Positions 33,893-43,032 of a DNA stretch of 64,000 bases are shown one piece after another (positions within the stretch are counted from its first letter, which is position 1; every line of letters begins with the position of its first letter). This DNA is from Candidatus Poribacteria bacterium (lineage in GTDB: Bacteria > Poribacteria > WGA-4E > WGA-3G), in the NCBI GenBank assembly GCA_022820835.1, contig JAJEET010000053.1, positions 17,042-81,041 on the forward strand, written 5' to 3'. Position numbers and translations under genes: made by a program. The notes beneath the pieces are model-generated. The model was given only the letters and a program-made list of their open reading frames with translations, was not told the origin of the DNA and ran no database searches.

Positions 33893-35077
33893 ATGAAGTT
33901 TATTGAGGTAGCAGGGAAAAAATTCAAATTGGCATCTCGATTTGCGCGGTTGCTCGCGTTTTTCATAGATGGAATGCTTGTAGCAGGTATTCTATCAATT
34001 TTGGTTTTTCTGTTCGATGCAATGGGTTCTGGTATTGGTCCGAGTCTTATTCGGATTGGGTTGCTCAGTGCGTTGCTGTGGACACTGGGTCCTAAAACTG
34101 AAGTAAATGAAGACGCGTTCCCTCTGGTGCAAATGTCTATAATTGGTCTTTTCGGACCGTGGCTGAACTATGGTTTAGAGACTTTACTATGGGGCGGTAC
34201 AGCGATAGGGGTGGCTATTCTACTTTTTATGGACGGCTTTGGTGACGGACAAGGTGCCGGCAAAAAACTGCTGTCGCTACAAGTACTTCGATTGAAAAAT
34301 GGTAAACCGTGCTCCTTTAAAGATTCTTTTGTTCGCCGTCTGACAAGCATCTTTCAACCTCTGGATTCCTTCTGGACGTTTGGAAAACAACGGCAGCGAA
34401 TGGGAGATAAGTTAGCAGAAACTGTTGTGGTAAAGCTCGATCCGGTGCCAGAAGTGTTGGAAACCGAAGCCGAAGATCCTGAGAAAATTTTAGAGAATGC
34501 TATCGCTGAGATGACAAACCGGCTTTCAGATGCGCGCCAGAAAGTTGATGCCGCTATCGGGGTCGAAAAACTGTTTCAGAATGCTTATGAAGGTGCTGTC
34601 GCCCAAGCGGAAAGATGGCAAGAGCGTGCTATTATTAACCTCAAGGCAGGACGCGAGGATTTGGCAAAGGAAGACCTCGGAAAACGCAACGAATACCAGC
34701 GATTGGCAGATCAGTACAAAAAGCAAGGCGAAGAACAGGAACAGGTTATCCAAACGCTTAGCGACCTTCTTGAGCATCTCCAGCAGCAAACCATGGAAGC
34801 GGAAGGGAAAAAGGCGACTGTCGTCGCCCAACACAGAAATATTGATGCCGAAGTGCATCTCCGCGAAACGCTGAAAGAGATACAAAACAACCCAGCGTTT
34901 GAGACACTTGCGAATATGGAGAAAAAAGCGACAGAGGCAGCCACTTTGGCAAAGGCGGCAACTGAAGCCGATGTCGCCTATCAAAATGCGGCACTGGCGC
35001 GTGAATTTTCGGGTCATGCCGAAGAAGCATCACTTGACAAAGACCTCACTGAATTGAAAGCGAAATTACAGGAATAA
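33893..35077 (+). CDS. RDD membrane domain fused to PspA/IM30-like coiled coil, copy 1
   Basis: A 394-residue protein. Residues 1-165 form an RDD-type domain: FKLASRFARLLAFFIDGML, several hydrophobic helices, then FGDGQGAGKKLLSLQVLRLK and PCSFKDSFVRRLTS. Residues 195-394 are a long coiled coil rich in Lys/Glu with PspA/IM30 features, such as RWQERAIINLKAGREDLAKE, then the NEYQRLADQYKKQ and LSDLLEHLQQ stretch. PspA-type proteins coat stressed membranes; attaching that part to its own membrane domain would fix it there. It is the first of three neighbouring paralogues (with 35130 and 36645). Confidence 0.8.
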   Translation: MKFIEVAGKKFKLASRFARLLAFFIDGMLVAGILSILVFLFDAMGSGIGPSLIRIGLLSALLWTLGPKTEVNEDAFPLVQMSIIGLFGPWLNYGLETLLWGGTAIGVAILLFMDGFGDGQGAGKKLLSLQVLRLKNGKPCSFKDSFVRRLTSIFQPLDSFWTFGKQRQRMGDKLAETVVVKLDPVPEVLETEAEDPEKILENAIAEMTNRLSDARQKVDAAIGVEKLFQNAYEGAVAQAERWQERAIINLKAGREDLAKEDLGKRNEYQRLADQYKKQGEEQEQVIQTLSDLLEHLQQQTMEAEGKKATVVAQHRNIDAEVHLRETLKEIQNNPAFETLANMEKKATEAATLAKAATEADVAYQNAALAREFSGHAEEASLDKDLTELKAKLQE

Positions 35078-35129
35078 AAATTCATCCGGCAGGCACCGTT
35101 CAAACACAAAAGATTTTTAGGATTCAAAG

Positions 35130-36224
35130 ATGAAGTTTATCGAAGTTGCAGGAAAAAAATTTAAATTAGCATCCCGACTGACACGGTTATACGCCTTTTT
35201 CATAGACATCGCGCTTATTGGTGCCGCACAATCAGTTTTAGGGATGCTTTTATCAGTTGTAGTCGTTTTTCTTGGTATAGGAGGGTCCTTCGGCTTACCT
35301 GAGTTGTTGTTAGGCATCGGTGGGCTTAGCATCTTTACCCTTTTGTTCAGTGCTGCCTTGTGGATATTTGGTCTATTTTTTATAGACGGCTTCAGAAAGG
35401 GGCAGGGCATAGGAAAGAAGTTGTTGTCGTTACAAGTGCTCCGTTTGAAAGATGGCAAGCCGTGTACTTTCAAAGATGCCTTTATTCGCCGATTCGCTGG
35501 TCTCCTCCAACCGCTTGACTTACTCTGGTTCCTTGGTAAGAAACAGCAACGCCTCGGCGATAAGTTCGCGGAGACAGTAGTCGTAAAATTTGAGCCGGAA
35601 CCGGAACAGATTGAACCGGAAACCGAAGACCCGGAAAAGGTCTTAGAGCGTGCTATTGCTGAGATGGCAAATCGGCTTTCGGAGGCGCGCGAGAAGGTCG
35701 ATGCCTCCATCAGTGTTGAAAAACAGTTTCAAGATGCTTATGAAGGGGCTGTTGCGGAAGCGGAACGATGGCAAGAACGCGCCGTTATTTCTCTGAAAGC
35801 AGAACGCGAGGATTTGGCACGCGAAGATTTGGAAAAACGAAACGAATATCGGCAATTGGCAGATCAATACCAAACACAATGGGAGGAACAGAAAGAGATC
35901 GTTCGATCTCTTAGCGACCTCCTTGAGCACCTCCAGCAAAAGATGACGGAAGCACAAGGGAAAAAGACAGCCGTAGTCGCGAAACACAGGAACGTTGATG
36001 CCGAAACGCATCTCCGGGAGATGCTGAAAGAAATTCAGGGTAACAAGGCGTTTGAAACGCTGTCAAAGATGGAGCAGAACGCGACTGAGGCGGCTACTTT
36101 GGCGAAAGCCGCAGCTGAAGTAGATGTTGAATACCAAGATACGAAATTAGAGCGCGAATTCGCGGGTTATGCGGAAGAAGCGTCGCTTGACAAGGATCTC
36201 GCCGAATTAAAGGCGAAGATATAA
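35130..36224 (+). CDS. RDD membrane domain fused to PspA/IM30-like coiled coil, copy 2
   Basis: A 364-residue paralogue of the 33893 protein. The start, MKFIEVAGKKFKLASRL, is the same as in copy 1 apart from a few residues. The RDD part is shorter, lacking one hydrophobic insert. The coiled coil repeats the PspA-like features RWQERAVISLKAEREDLARE and NEYRQLADQYQTQ. There are 52 bases between copies 1 and 2, and an AGGA box precedes the ATG. The shared layout shows a local duplication rather than separate gain. Confidence 0.8.
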   Translation: MKFIEVAGKKFKLASRLTRLYAFFIDIALIGAAQSVLGMLLSVVVVFLGIGGSFGLPELLLGIGGLSIFTLLFSAALWIFGLFFIDGFRKGQGIGKKLLSLQVLRLKDGKPCTFKDAFIRRFAGLLQPLDLLWFLGKKQQRLGDKFAETVVVKFEPEPEQIEPETEDPEKVLERAIAEMANRLSEAREKVDASISVEKQFQDAYEGAVAEAERWQERAVISLKAEREDLAREDLEKRNEYRQLADQYQTQWEEQKEIVRSLSDLLEHLQQKMTEAQGKKTAVVAKHRNVDAETHLREMLKEIQGNKAFETLSKMEQNATEAATLAKAAAEVDVEYQDTKLEREFAGYAEEASLDKDLAELKAKI

Positions 36225-36246
36225 TAAAATATCGAAAGGAGATTTT

Positions 36247-36555
36247 GTGGTGTTTATTGAGATCATTAATTCGGATGATGGGTATAAAAACCCTTACCAT
36301 GGGATGGTGAATATTGAGTTTGTTCATCAGATCAAAATAATCAGAGGCAGACATCGCCAATATGAATTACATATCAATTTGTCGAACTCACCGAGCATAG
36401 AGTTGCTCGGCACAAAGGAAGCGTGTGAACAATTTTACGAGGAACTGAAACAGATATTAAAAACACATAAACAATTGTCGACAACCGATACGCTTGTTTT
36501 CCCACCGCGATCGCCATCAAAACCGTCAGCAGATGGAACTGAAGAAGAGGCATAA
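36247..36555 (+). CDS. Small hypothetical protein in the RDD-PspA array
   Basis: A 102-residue protein from a GTG start at 36247 with AAAGGAG upstream. It has a beta-rich core (MVFIEIINSDDGYKNPYHGM ... ELHINLSNSPSIELLGTKEA), a C-terminal helix (CEQFYEELKQILKTH) and a disordered acidic end. The pattern of strands followed by one helix recalls pleckstrin-homology-like folds, but that is a guess. It sits 22 bases after copy 2 and before copy 3, so it is likely part of the same operon. Confidence 0.6.
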   Translation: MVFIEIINSDDGYKNPYHGMVNIEFVHQIKIIRGRHRQYELHINLSNSPSIELLGTKEACEQFYEELKQILKTHKQLSTTDTLVFPPRSPSKPSADGTEEEA

Positions 36556-36644
36556 TCATATTTCTTTTTTTGAAGCCGAACCGTAGCACTCATACATCAT
36601 ATTTTTAACGAGAACCGATCCTAATACAGAAGGAGTTCCCACCG

Positions 36645-37757
36645 ATGTCCATTATTAAGGTTGCAGGGAAAAAATTCAAGTTGGCATCCCGATGGTCTCG
36701 ATTGGGCGCGTTCTTATTAGACATAGGGCTGCTCGGTTTCTGTCAAGTCCTTTTAATGTTTAGCGGTTTCGCACTATTCAACATTCTTGATGGTTTTAAT
36801 TTTGATGATGCATCGGGCATGACAACAGTGAGTATTGGGACCCTAAGTGTTATTTTATGGGGGTTTGGTCTGTTTTACATGGATGGATTCCAGAAAGGCG
36901 GTGGCTTCGGAAAAAAACTTTTATCTCTTCAGGTAATCCGGTTGGAAGATGGAAAACCTGCGAACTTTAAAGATGCTTTCGTTCGTCGCTTTGCGGGTAT
37001 ATTCCAACCCATCGACTGGTTATTCGCAACGGGGAAAGAGAGACAGCGGATGGGTGACAAACTTGCGAAGACAGTTGTCGTCGAATTAGACACAAAACCT
37101 GTTGAATTTGTAGAGGCTGCAACCGAGGCTGATGGTAACGCTATAACCGAAACAGCGGACCTGGAAAAGATTTTAGCGGATATTATCGGTGAAATTACAA
37201 GCCGATTCTCAGAGGCGAGACAGAAAGTTGATGCCTCTATCGGCGTCGAAAAACAGTTTCGAGATGCCTATGAAGGGGCTATTGTGCAAGCGGAACGGTG
37301 TGAGGAACGCGCAATCATTGCCGTCCAAGCGGGTCGTGAAGACCTTGCGCGTGAAGACTTAGCGCAACGTAACGAGTATCGGCAACTCGCTGGCAGTTAC
37401 AAAACCCAATGGGAGGAACAGAAACAGGCAGTCGCCCATCTCACATCGTTATTTGAAACGCTTCAGCAGAAGACTGAAGCGACAGAAAGAAAAAGGGATC
37501 AGGTTATCGCGCAGCACACAAACGTTGATGCGCATGAACATCTCCGGGAAGCGTTGACAGAACTCGAAGATAGCAAAACTTTTGAAATTCTTAGGAAAGT
37601 AGAAGAGAATGTTACCGAAGCCGCTGCGTTAGCCAAAGCGGCATCTGAGGTAGATGTAGCGTTCAAGGACGTGAAATTACATCGTGAATTTGCGAGTGAC
37701 GCAGAAGACGCATCAATTGACCAAGAACTGGCGGAATTAAAGGCGAAATTACAATAG
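36645..37757 (+). CDS. RDD membrane domain fused to PspA/IM30-like coiled coil, copy 3
   Basis: A 370-residue paralogue starting MSIIKVAGKKFKLASRW. The RDD-type half has FYMDGFQKGGGFGKKLLSLQ and NFKDAFVRRFAGIFQPIDW. The coiled-coil half shows the PspA-like RCEERAIIAVQAGREDLARE and NEYRQLAGSYKTQ stretches and ends near AELKAKLQ. It is more diverged from copies 1 and 2 than they are from each other. An AAGGAG box precedes the ATG. The stop is 38 bases before a sulfatase gene that reads in the same direction. Confidence 0.8.
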   Translation: MSIIKVAGKKFKLASRWSRLGAFLLDIGLLGFCQVLLMFSGFALFNILDGFNFDDASGMTTVSIGTLSVILWGFGLFYMDGFQKGGGFGKKLLSLQVIRLEDGKPANFKDAFVRRFAGIFQPIDWLFATGKERQRMGDKLAKTVVVELDTKPVEFVEAATEADGNAITETADLEKILADIIGEITSRFSEARQKVDASIGVEKQFRDAYEGAIVQAERCEERAIIAVQAGREDLAREDLAQRNEYRQLAGSYKTQWEEQKQAVAHLTSLFETLQQKTEATERKRDQVIAQHTNVDAHEHLREALTELEDSKTFEILRKVEENVTEAAALAKAASEVDVAFKDVKLHREFASDAEDASIDQELAELKAKLQ

Positions 37758-37795
37758 GCGCGATATTACATCGCCAACCCCACTGAGGAGCTATC

Positions 37796-39268
37796 ATGGA
37801 CACACGCACTTCTCCGAACATTGTCTTTATCATGGCAGACGATATGGGATACGGTGATGTCGGCTGCTATAACCCAGATTCAAAAATTCCGACACCGAAT
37901 ATGGATAAACTCGCGGAAGAAGGTATCCGTTTCACGGATGCGCACTCCCCTTCTGCTGTCTGTACGCCGACACGCTACGGGGTCTTGACAGGACGTTACT
38001 GTTGGCGGACGCGTCTCAAGTACGGCGTGCTTTACGGTTACGAACCGCCACTTATTGAGCCTGAACGTTTGACAGTCGCGGGGCTGCTGAAAGATGCGGG
38101 GTATAATACAGCCTGTGTCGGTAAGTGGCATTTAGGACTCGGATTTTCGACGGTGCCGGGATACGATTACGATTTCGATGCGCCGCTACCGTGGGGTAAT
38201 GCCAAACGCGAACTGGAAGAACATATCGACTTCACAGCACCGTTAACAGGGGGACCAACCGATCTCGGTTTCGACTATTTTTACGGTGCCTCCGGCTGTC
38301 CGACGTGCCAACCCCCTTATGGTTTTATTGAAAACGATGCTTTTGTTGAGATTCCGAGCATCTATCATGAAATGCCGGAGTTTACGAGTCGTCCTGGGAT
38401 GATGGCTCCGAGTTGGGAACATAAGGATGCGGATCCAATTACTGCGGAGAAAGCTGTTGAATATATTGAGAGTCAAGCGGATGCTGATGCACCGTTCTTC
38501 CTCTACTTGACCCCCTCCGCACCGCATGAACCTTGCACAGAGGCAGTCGTGCCAGACTTTGCGCGTGGACAGAGCAGTGCCGGTGCCCGCGGTGATCTGG
38601 TGTGGTTAGTGGATTGGATGGTCGGTGAAGTTATGGAGGCGTTAGAACGTACCGGTAAAACTGATGAAACGCTAATCTTTGTTACGAGCGATAACGGCGC
38701 ATTGCCGGGTGACAGGGTTCAAGGCGATAGGAGTCCGATGCCGTATCACCTCTACGACCATAAATCATGCGGTGACTGGCGTGGCTACAAGGCACACATT
38801 TGGGAAGGTGGACACCGTGAACCGTTAATCGCGCGTTGGCCCGGGGTCATCGCACCGAATACCGAAACCGATACGTTAGCCTGTCTGACAGACCTGATGG
38901 CGACCTGTGCCGCTATTGTCGGTACGGAAGTGCCAGACGATGCAGGGCAGGATAGCTGCAATATCTTGCCTGCACTTTTGGGTGAAGCGGTAGAGAGTCC
39001 GCTACGTGAGGCTATTGTACATCATTCCAGTACGGGTGCCTTTTCTATTCGGCACGGTGATTGGAAATTGATTCTGGACACGCAAGGGTCAGGCGGATGG
39101 CCCCCACCGAGTGATGGTCGTCCGAAACAGGGAACACCGGGACAGCTGTATCATATTTATGATGATCCGAGTGAGACGCAGAATGTATGGGATACGTATC
39201 CGGAGATTGTGGAACGCTTGACAGCATTGTTGGAACAATTCAAGCAAGATGGACACAGCCAGATGTAA
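37796..39268 (+). CDS. Arylsulfatase-type sulfatase (formylglycine type)
   Basis: A 490-residue sulfatase. The C-x-P-x-R motif is CTPTR with Cys56 as formylglycine precursor (SAVCTPTRYGVLTGRYCWRT). Metal ligands appear in NIVFIMADDMGYGDVGCYNP at the N-terminus and FVTSDNGALPG near residue 300. KVGKWHLGL-type HWHLG is present as VGKWHLGLGF (about 106-115). The C-terminal region holds a typical RHGDWKLILD ending. No signal peptide is seen. A GAGGAG box precedes the ATG. The next gene, PhyH, follows after 30 bases. Confidence 0.92.
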   Translation: MDTRTSPNIVFIMADDMGYGDVGCYNPDSKIPTPNMDKLAEEGIRFTDAHSPSAVCTPTRYGVLTGRYCWRTRLKYGVLYGYEPPLIEPERLTVAGLLKDAGYNTACVGKWHLGLGFSTVPGYDYDFDAPLPWGNAKRELEEHIDFTAPLTGGPTDLGFDYFYGASGCPTCQPPYGFIENDAFVEIPSIYHEMPEFTSRPGMMAPSWEHKDADPITAEKAVEYIESQADADAPFFLYLTPSAPHEPCTEAVVPDFARGQSSAGARGDLVWLVDWMVGEVMEALERTGKTDETLIFVTSDNGALPGDRVQGDRSPMPYHLYDHKSCGDWRGYKAHIWEGGHREPLIARWPGVIAPNTETDTLACLTDLMATCAAIVGTEVPDDAGQDSCNILPALLGEAVESPLREAIVHHSSTGAFSIRHGDWKLILDTQGSGGWPPPSDGRPKQGTPGQLYHIYDDPSETQNVWDTYPEIVERLTALLEQFKQDGHSQM

Positions 39269-39298
39269 AAGGGTTCGGGGAAATAGGAGGCTTAGCGT

Positions 39299-40150
39299 AT
39301 GGAAACCTATAGTTTGTCACAACTGTCTTTTGATTCACTTTTCCGATTATCAGGTCCGTCGCAAGCGGATATAGATTGCTTTCACAACGATGGCTACATC
39401 GCCTATCCAGATGTGCTGACGGACGATGGCAGAGAAGGTTTGATTGAAGAAATCACCCAGCATTTTGAACCGACTCGCCAATATATTGAGGCGTTGAACA
39501 GCGGTGAGAAACCCGAACGCGCCTATTTCATTCGTCCGTGGAATGATCGTCGTGAATATAGCGATCGACTTATTGACGACCCTTTCATCACGGCATTGAT
39601 ATGTGCAACTATCGGCGACGCCTACCACTTCTGTCACTCCGCGCTCAACATAGCACCCCGCGGAGTTGGTCCTCTCGGGTTCCACCAAGACCACCACCAT
39701 TGGAAACATGAGAATCCGGTTAATCTCGCTGAACGCGATAACTATTATGTGCAGATTCTGTATTATCCGAACGGATTTACACGTGGTGATCGAAACCTCA
39801 AAGTTATTCCGGGTAGCCATAAGATCGCGCCGACACGAGAGGCAACACCAGAACGGATGCTTGCAGGCGATTATGACCAAGAAGCAGGACGCAAATTAGA
39901 AGAGAAACGGTTGGAATTACCGCCGGGGAGTATGATCTACATAGACGCACGTATTTTCCACGCGGTTGAGGCGAAACCTGTGGACTCGCCGCAGCTCTAT
40001 CGTATTTTCAATATCGACATTTTCAAGGAAGCAGGACCGCCGCACCGTTACACACAGGAGATCCCTGAGGAATGGTTGGCGGGCGCGACACCGTTTCGTC
40101 AGAAGTTATTTGGTCGCGAGGCATATACAGAGGGATGTTGGAATTCGTAA
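39299..40150 (+). CDS. Phytanoyl-CoA dioxygenase (PhyH) family protein
   Basis: A 283-residue Fe(II)/2-oxoglutarate dioxygenase of the PhyH family. The iron-binding H-x-D appears in GPLGFHQDHHHWKHENPVN (about 122-140), the distal His in IFHAVEAKP (about 219), and the 2-oxoglutarate Arg is probably in the following YRIFN segment. The usual N-terminal lead FHNDGYIAYPDVL is present (about 28-40). It sits between two sulfatase genes; oxidation of a sugar-related or lipid-like substrate of the same pathway is possible. AGGAGG precedes the ATG. The stop is 95 bases before the next start. Confidence 0.88.
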   Translation: METYSLSQLSFDSLFRLSGPSQADIDCFHNDGYIAYPDVLTDDGREGLIEEITQHFEPTRQYIEALNSGEKPERAYFIRPWNDRREYSDRLIDDPFITALICATIGDAYHFCHSALNIAPRGVGPLGFHQDHHHWKHENPVNLAERDNYYVQILYYPNGFTRGDRNLKVIPGSHKIAPTREATPERMLAGDYDQEAGRKLEEKRLELPPGSMIYIDARIFHAVEAKPVDSPQLYRIFNIDIFKEAGPPHRYTQEIPEEWLAGATPFRQKLFGREAYTEGCWNS

Positions 40151-40188
40151 TGGAAATCTGAATGACCGCATAGTTCTTTGCGATCCTA

Positions 40189-40217
40189 TTGACTTAAACC
40201 ACCGTTTGAAGTACAAT
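40189..40217 (+). promoter_or_regulatory. sigma70-like promoter for the sulfatase at 40245
   Basis: TTGACT (40189-40194), a 17-base spacer and TACAAT (40212-40217). The predicted start near 40224 favours the ATG at 40245 over an in-frame start at 39966 that would overlap the PhyH gene. Confidence 0.65.
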
Positions 40218-40244
40218 CAGTACCAAAAAAGGAAACGAGTTTCC

Positions 40245-41855
40245 ATGAATATACCAGATCGTCCAAACGTTCTTTGGATATCATTAGAGGATACGACACC
40301 CCGCTTCGGTTGCTACGGGGATACGCTGGCGCGTACACCGAACATTGATCGCCTCGCTGCAGGCGGTTGCCGTTTTCCGAACGCGTTTTCGACTGCCGGT
40401 GTCTGTGCGCCGAGTCGTTCAGCGATTATCACCGGTATGTATCAAACCTCTATCGGTACGCATCACATGCGGACGCGGCATACGAACGCGAACACACCAG
40501 AGATGCCGACACCGTATTCTGCAGTACCACCGCCTTATGTTAAGACCTTCACTGAATATCTAAGAGCGGCAGGTTACTACTGTACAAATAACAGCAAGAC
40601 CGATTACCAGTTCACACCGCCGATCACGGCATGGGATGAAAGCGATAACCAAGCGCATTGGCGAAACCGTGATGATGGACAGCCGTTCTTCTCGGTTTTC
40701 AATCCGACTGTTACGCATGAAAGCGGTATGTGGGAACGAGATAATCGTCCACGAACGACAACTACGAATCCTGACGATGTCCAGTTGCCGCCCTATCTGC
40801 CGGATACACCGAAAGCGCGGCAGGCGTTGGCTCGTCAATACGACAACCTTGCCACCGCTGATGCGCGTGTCGGTGAACTGTTAGATCAACTCGAAGAAGA
40901 CGGTCTTGCGGAGAACACGATAGTCTTTCTCTGGAGCGATCACGGTGAAGGACTTCCACGTGGCAAACGGTGGCCTTATGACGCTGGCATCCGTATTCCG
41001 CTGATTGTCCGTTGGCCCGGCACATTGAATCCGGGTAGTACGACCGAACAGTTGGTGAGTTTGGTTGACTTGGGTCCGACGGTGCTTTCGCTTTGTGGCG
41101 TGCAGGCACCGACCCATCTGCAGGGACAACCGTTCCTCGGAGCGGAGAAGGTAGAACGCGATTATATCTTCGCGACGCGCGACCGGTATGACGAATCTTA
41201 TGATATGATGCGTGCTGTCCGTGATAAACGGTATAAATACATCAAAAATTATTATCCTGAAAAACCGTATCTGCTTTGGATCCCGTATCGCAACCGGCAT
41301 CCGGTCATGCAAGAGATGTGGCGGTTGTATGTCGCTGGCGAGTTGGAAGGCGATCAAGCGGTGATGTTCCGTTCGCCGCGTCCAGCAGAAGAACTCTACG
41401 ATACCGAAAACGATCGGTATGAACTCAACAACTTAGCAGATGATGCCGGACATCAGGATATACTCGAACGGATGCGTGGGGAATTGGCAGCGTGGCAATC
41501 CGAATTCGGCGATATGGGACATATACCCGAAAAGGAGATGGTTGCGACGTGGTACCCTGATGGTACAGAGCCGCAAACGGCAGCGCCGATTTTTATTCCG
41601 ATTAACGCCGAACATCCGGGCAGGGAGGTAATATATGAGGTTGGTGAATGGAAGGCTCCGCTTGTTTTACAACTTCACTGTTCCACACAAGGGGCATCTA
41701 TTGCCTACACAACAGAACAAGGGGAGGATGTGCATTGGCGATTGTATACTGACCCACTGCGCCTGGAAAAGGGCGAAACAAACCTACGAGCGAAAGCGAT
41801 TCGCATCGGTTATCGTGAAAGTGAAGAGAGAACGATTCATCTCAAAATTTCGTAA
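40245..41855 (+). CDS. Sulfatase with C-terminal hexosaminidase-type beta domain
   Basis: The start is the ATG at 40245 (MNIPDRPNVLWISLEDTTPR); the longer frame to 39966 overlaps the PhyH gene, reads unlike a sulfatase, and lies upstream of the promoter. The 536-residue product has CAPSR with Cys54 (TAGVCAPSRSAIITGMYQTS), FLWSDHGEGLPRGKRW (about 227-242) and a typical IRIPLIVRWPG. The last about 75 residues (LVLQLHCSTQGASIAYT...LRAKAIRIGYRESE) resemble the Fn3-like CHB_HEX_C domain, which may bind sugar. No signal peptide is seen. Confidence 0.9.
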   Translation: MNIPDRPNVLWISLEDTTPRFGCYGDTLARTPNIDRLAAGGCRFPNAFSTAGVCAPSRSAIITGMYQTSIGTHHMRTRHTNANTPEMPTPYSAVPPPYVKTFTEYLRAAGYYCTNNSKTDYQFTPPITAWDESDNQAHWRNRDDGQPFFSVFNPTVTHESGMWERDNRPRTTTTNPDDVQLPPYLPDTPKARQALARQYDNLATADARVGELLDQLEEDGLAENTIVFLWSDHGEGLPRGKRWPYDAGIRIPLIVRWPGTLNPGSTTEQLVSLVDLGPTVLSLCGVQAPTHLQGQPFLGAEKVERDYIFATRDRYDESYDMMRAVRDKRYKYIKNYYPEKPYLLWIPYRNRHPVMQEMWRLYVAGELEGDQAVMFRSPRPAEELYDTENDRYELNNLADDAGHQDILERMRGELAAWQSEFGDMGHIPEKEMVATWYPDGTEPQTAAPIFIPINAEHPGREVIYEVGEWKAPLVLQLHCSTQGASIAYTTEQGEDVHWRLYTDPLRLEKGETNLRAKAIRIGYRESEERTIHLKIS

Positions 41856-41869
41856 GGAGATTATCAACA

Positions 41870-42964
41870 ATGGCGCAACAAAATAGCCAGGACTATTTCG
41901 TTTATGTTGGCACCTATACGCACGGAGACAGCGAAGGGATATATGTCTATCGCTTAGATGGAGCGACGGGTGCTTTGGAATACAGCAGCAAGATAACAGG
42001 TGTTGAAAACCCGTCGTTTGTGGAGATACACCCGAGCGGACAGTATCTCTTTGCTGTCAATGAACTTGGCGAGTTTGAAGGTAAAGCCAGCGGTGCGGTC
42101 ACGGCGTTTTACATTCATAAAGAAACAGGGGAGCTTAGTTATCTCAACCAGCAAGCAACTGGCGGTGGTGCGCCGTGTCACCTGAGTGTGGACGCGACCG
42201 GTAAATGTCTACTCGTTGCAAATTATGGTGGTGGCAGTGTTACTGCTTATCCGATAGGGTCAGATGGCAGGCTCGGTGAAGCCTCTGATTTTGTGCAGCA
42301 TCAAGGTTCAAGTGTCAATCCACAACGACAGATGGGCCCGCACGCGCACGCAATTATGATTGATCCAGGCAACCGCTACGCCTTCTCTCCGGATCTCGGG
42401 CTTGATAAAATCCTTATCTATCAGTTAGATGTTAAAAACGGAACGCTCACGCCGAATACGCAGCCGTGGGTTCGGGTGCAACCGGGTGCGGGCCCGCGGC
42501 ACTTCGATTTCCATCCAAATGGACAGTACGCCTACGTTATCAACGAGATAGGTTCCACCTTTACCGCTTTTCGATACGACGCGAGTGCTGGCACGTTGGC
42601 AGAATTCCAGACGATCTCCACGCTTCCAGATGACTTCGAGGGCACCAGCCACTGTGCAGATATTCACGTTCACCCTTCAGGGAAATTCTTGTATGGGTCA
42701 AACCGTGGACACGATAGCATTGCGATTTGCACGATTGATGCGGAGACAGGAATGTTGAATCCGATCGGTTATGAATCAACACAGGGACAAACTCCTCGGA
42801 ACTTCGGTCTGAATCCGGAAGGCACGTTCCTCTTTGCTGCCAACCAGCAGACGGATACAGTTGTTACGTTCGCTATTGACGCTGAGACGGGTGAATTGAA
42901 TGCGACGGGACATGTTACAGAGGTGCCAACACCGGTCTGTTTGAAGCTGCTGGCGTGTGGTTAA
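41870..42964 (+). CDS. Lactonase family protein (seven-bladed beta-propeller)
   Basis: A 364-residue protein of the 6-phosphogluconolactonase-like lactonase family. Evidence is YFVYVGTYTHGDSEGIYVYR at the N-terminus, NPSFVEIHPSGQYLFAVNE, GGGAPCHLSVDATGKCLLVANYGGGSVTAYP, QMGPHAHAIMIDPGNRYAFSPDLG and the repeated FHPNGQYAYVINE/HPSGKFLYGSNRG blade motifs. Hydrolysis of a sugar lactone is expected. It follows the sulfatase by 14 bases with an AAGGAG box. It could act downstream of the sugar dehydrogenases in this window. Confidence 0.9.
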   Translation: MAQQNSQDYFVYVGTYTHGDSEGIYVYRLDGATGALEYSSKITGVENPSFVEIHPSGQYLFAVNELGEFEGKASGAVTAFYIHKETGELSYLNQQATGGGAPCHLSVDATGKCLLVANYGGGSVTAYPIGSDGRLGEASDFVQHQGSSVNPQRQMGPHAHAIMIDPGNRYAFSPDLGLDKILIYQLDVKNGTLTPNTQPWVRVQPGAGPRHFDFHPNGQYAYVINEIGSTFTAFRYDASAGTLAEFQTISTLPDDFEGTSHCADIHVHPSGKFLYGSNRGHDSIAICTIDAETGMLNPIGYESTQGQTPRNFGLNPEGTFLFAANQQTDTVVTFAIDAETGELNATGHVTEVPTPVCLKLLACG

Positions 42965-42987
42965 TTTTTCACGGATAGGATGGTTAG

Positions 42988-43008
42988 GGCGGGGTTCCAA
43001 ACCCCGCC
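42988..43008. terminator. Hairpin between convergent genes
   Basis: GGCGGGGTT (42988-42996) and AACCCCGCC (43000-43008) pair perfectly around a three-base loop. No T run follows on either strand, so it may be a REP-like hairpin or a weak terminator for both the lactonase (+) and sulfatase (-) genes. Confidence 0.5.
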
Positions 43009-43032
43009 TGCAGTGATAATTGCCTTGCATAT

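Noticed and set aside
39966..40244. In-frame upstream extension of the sulfatase gene at 40245
   Set aside because: It overlaps the PhyH gene, reads as Arg-rich nonsense and lies upstream of the promoter at 40189-40217.
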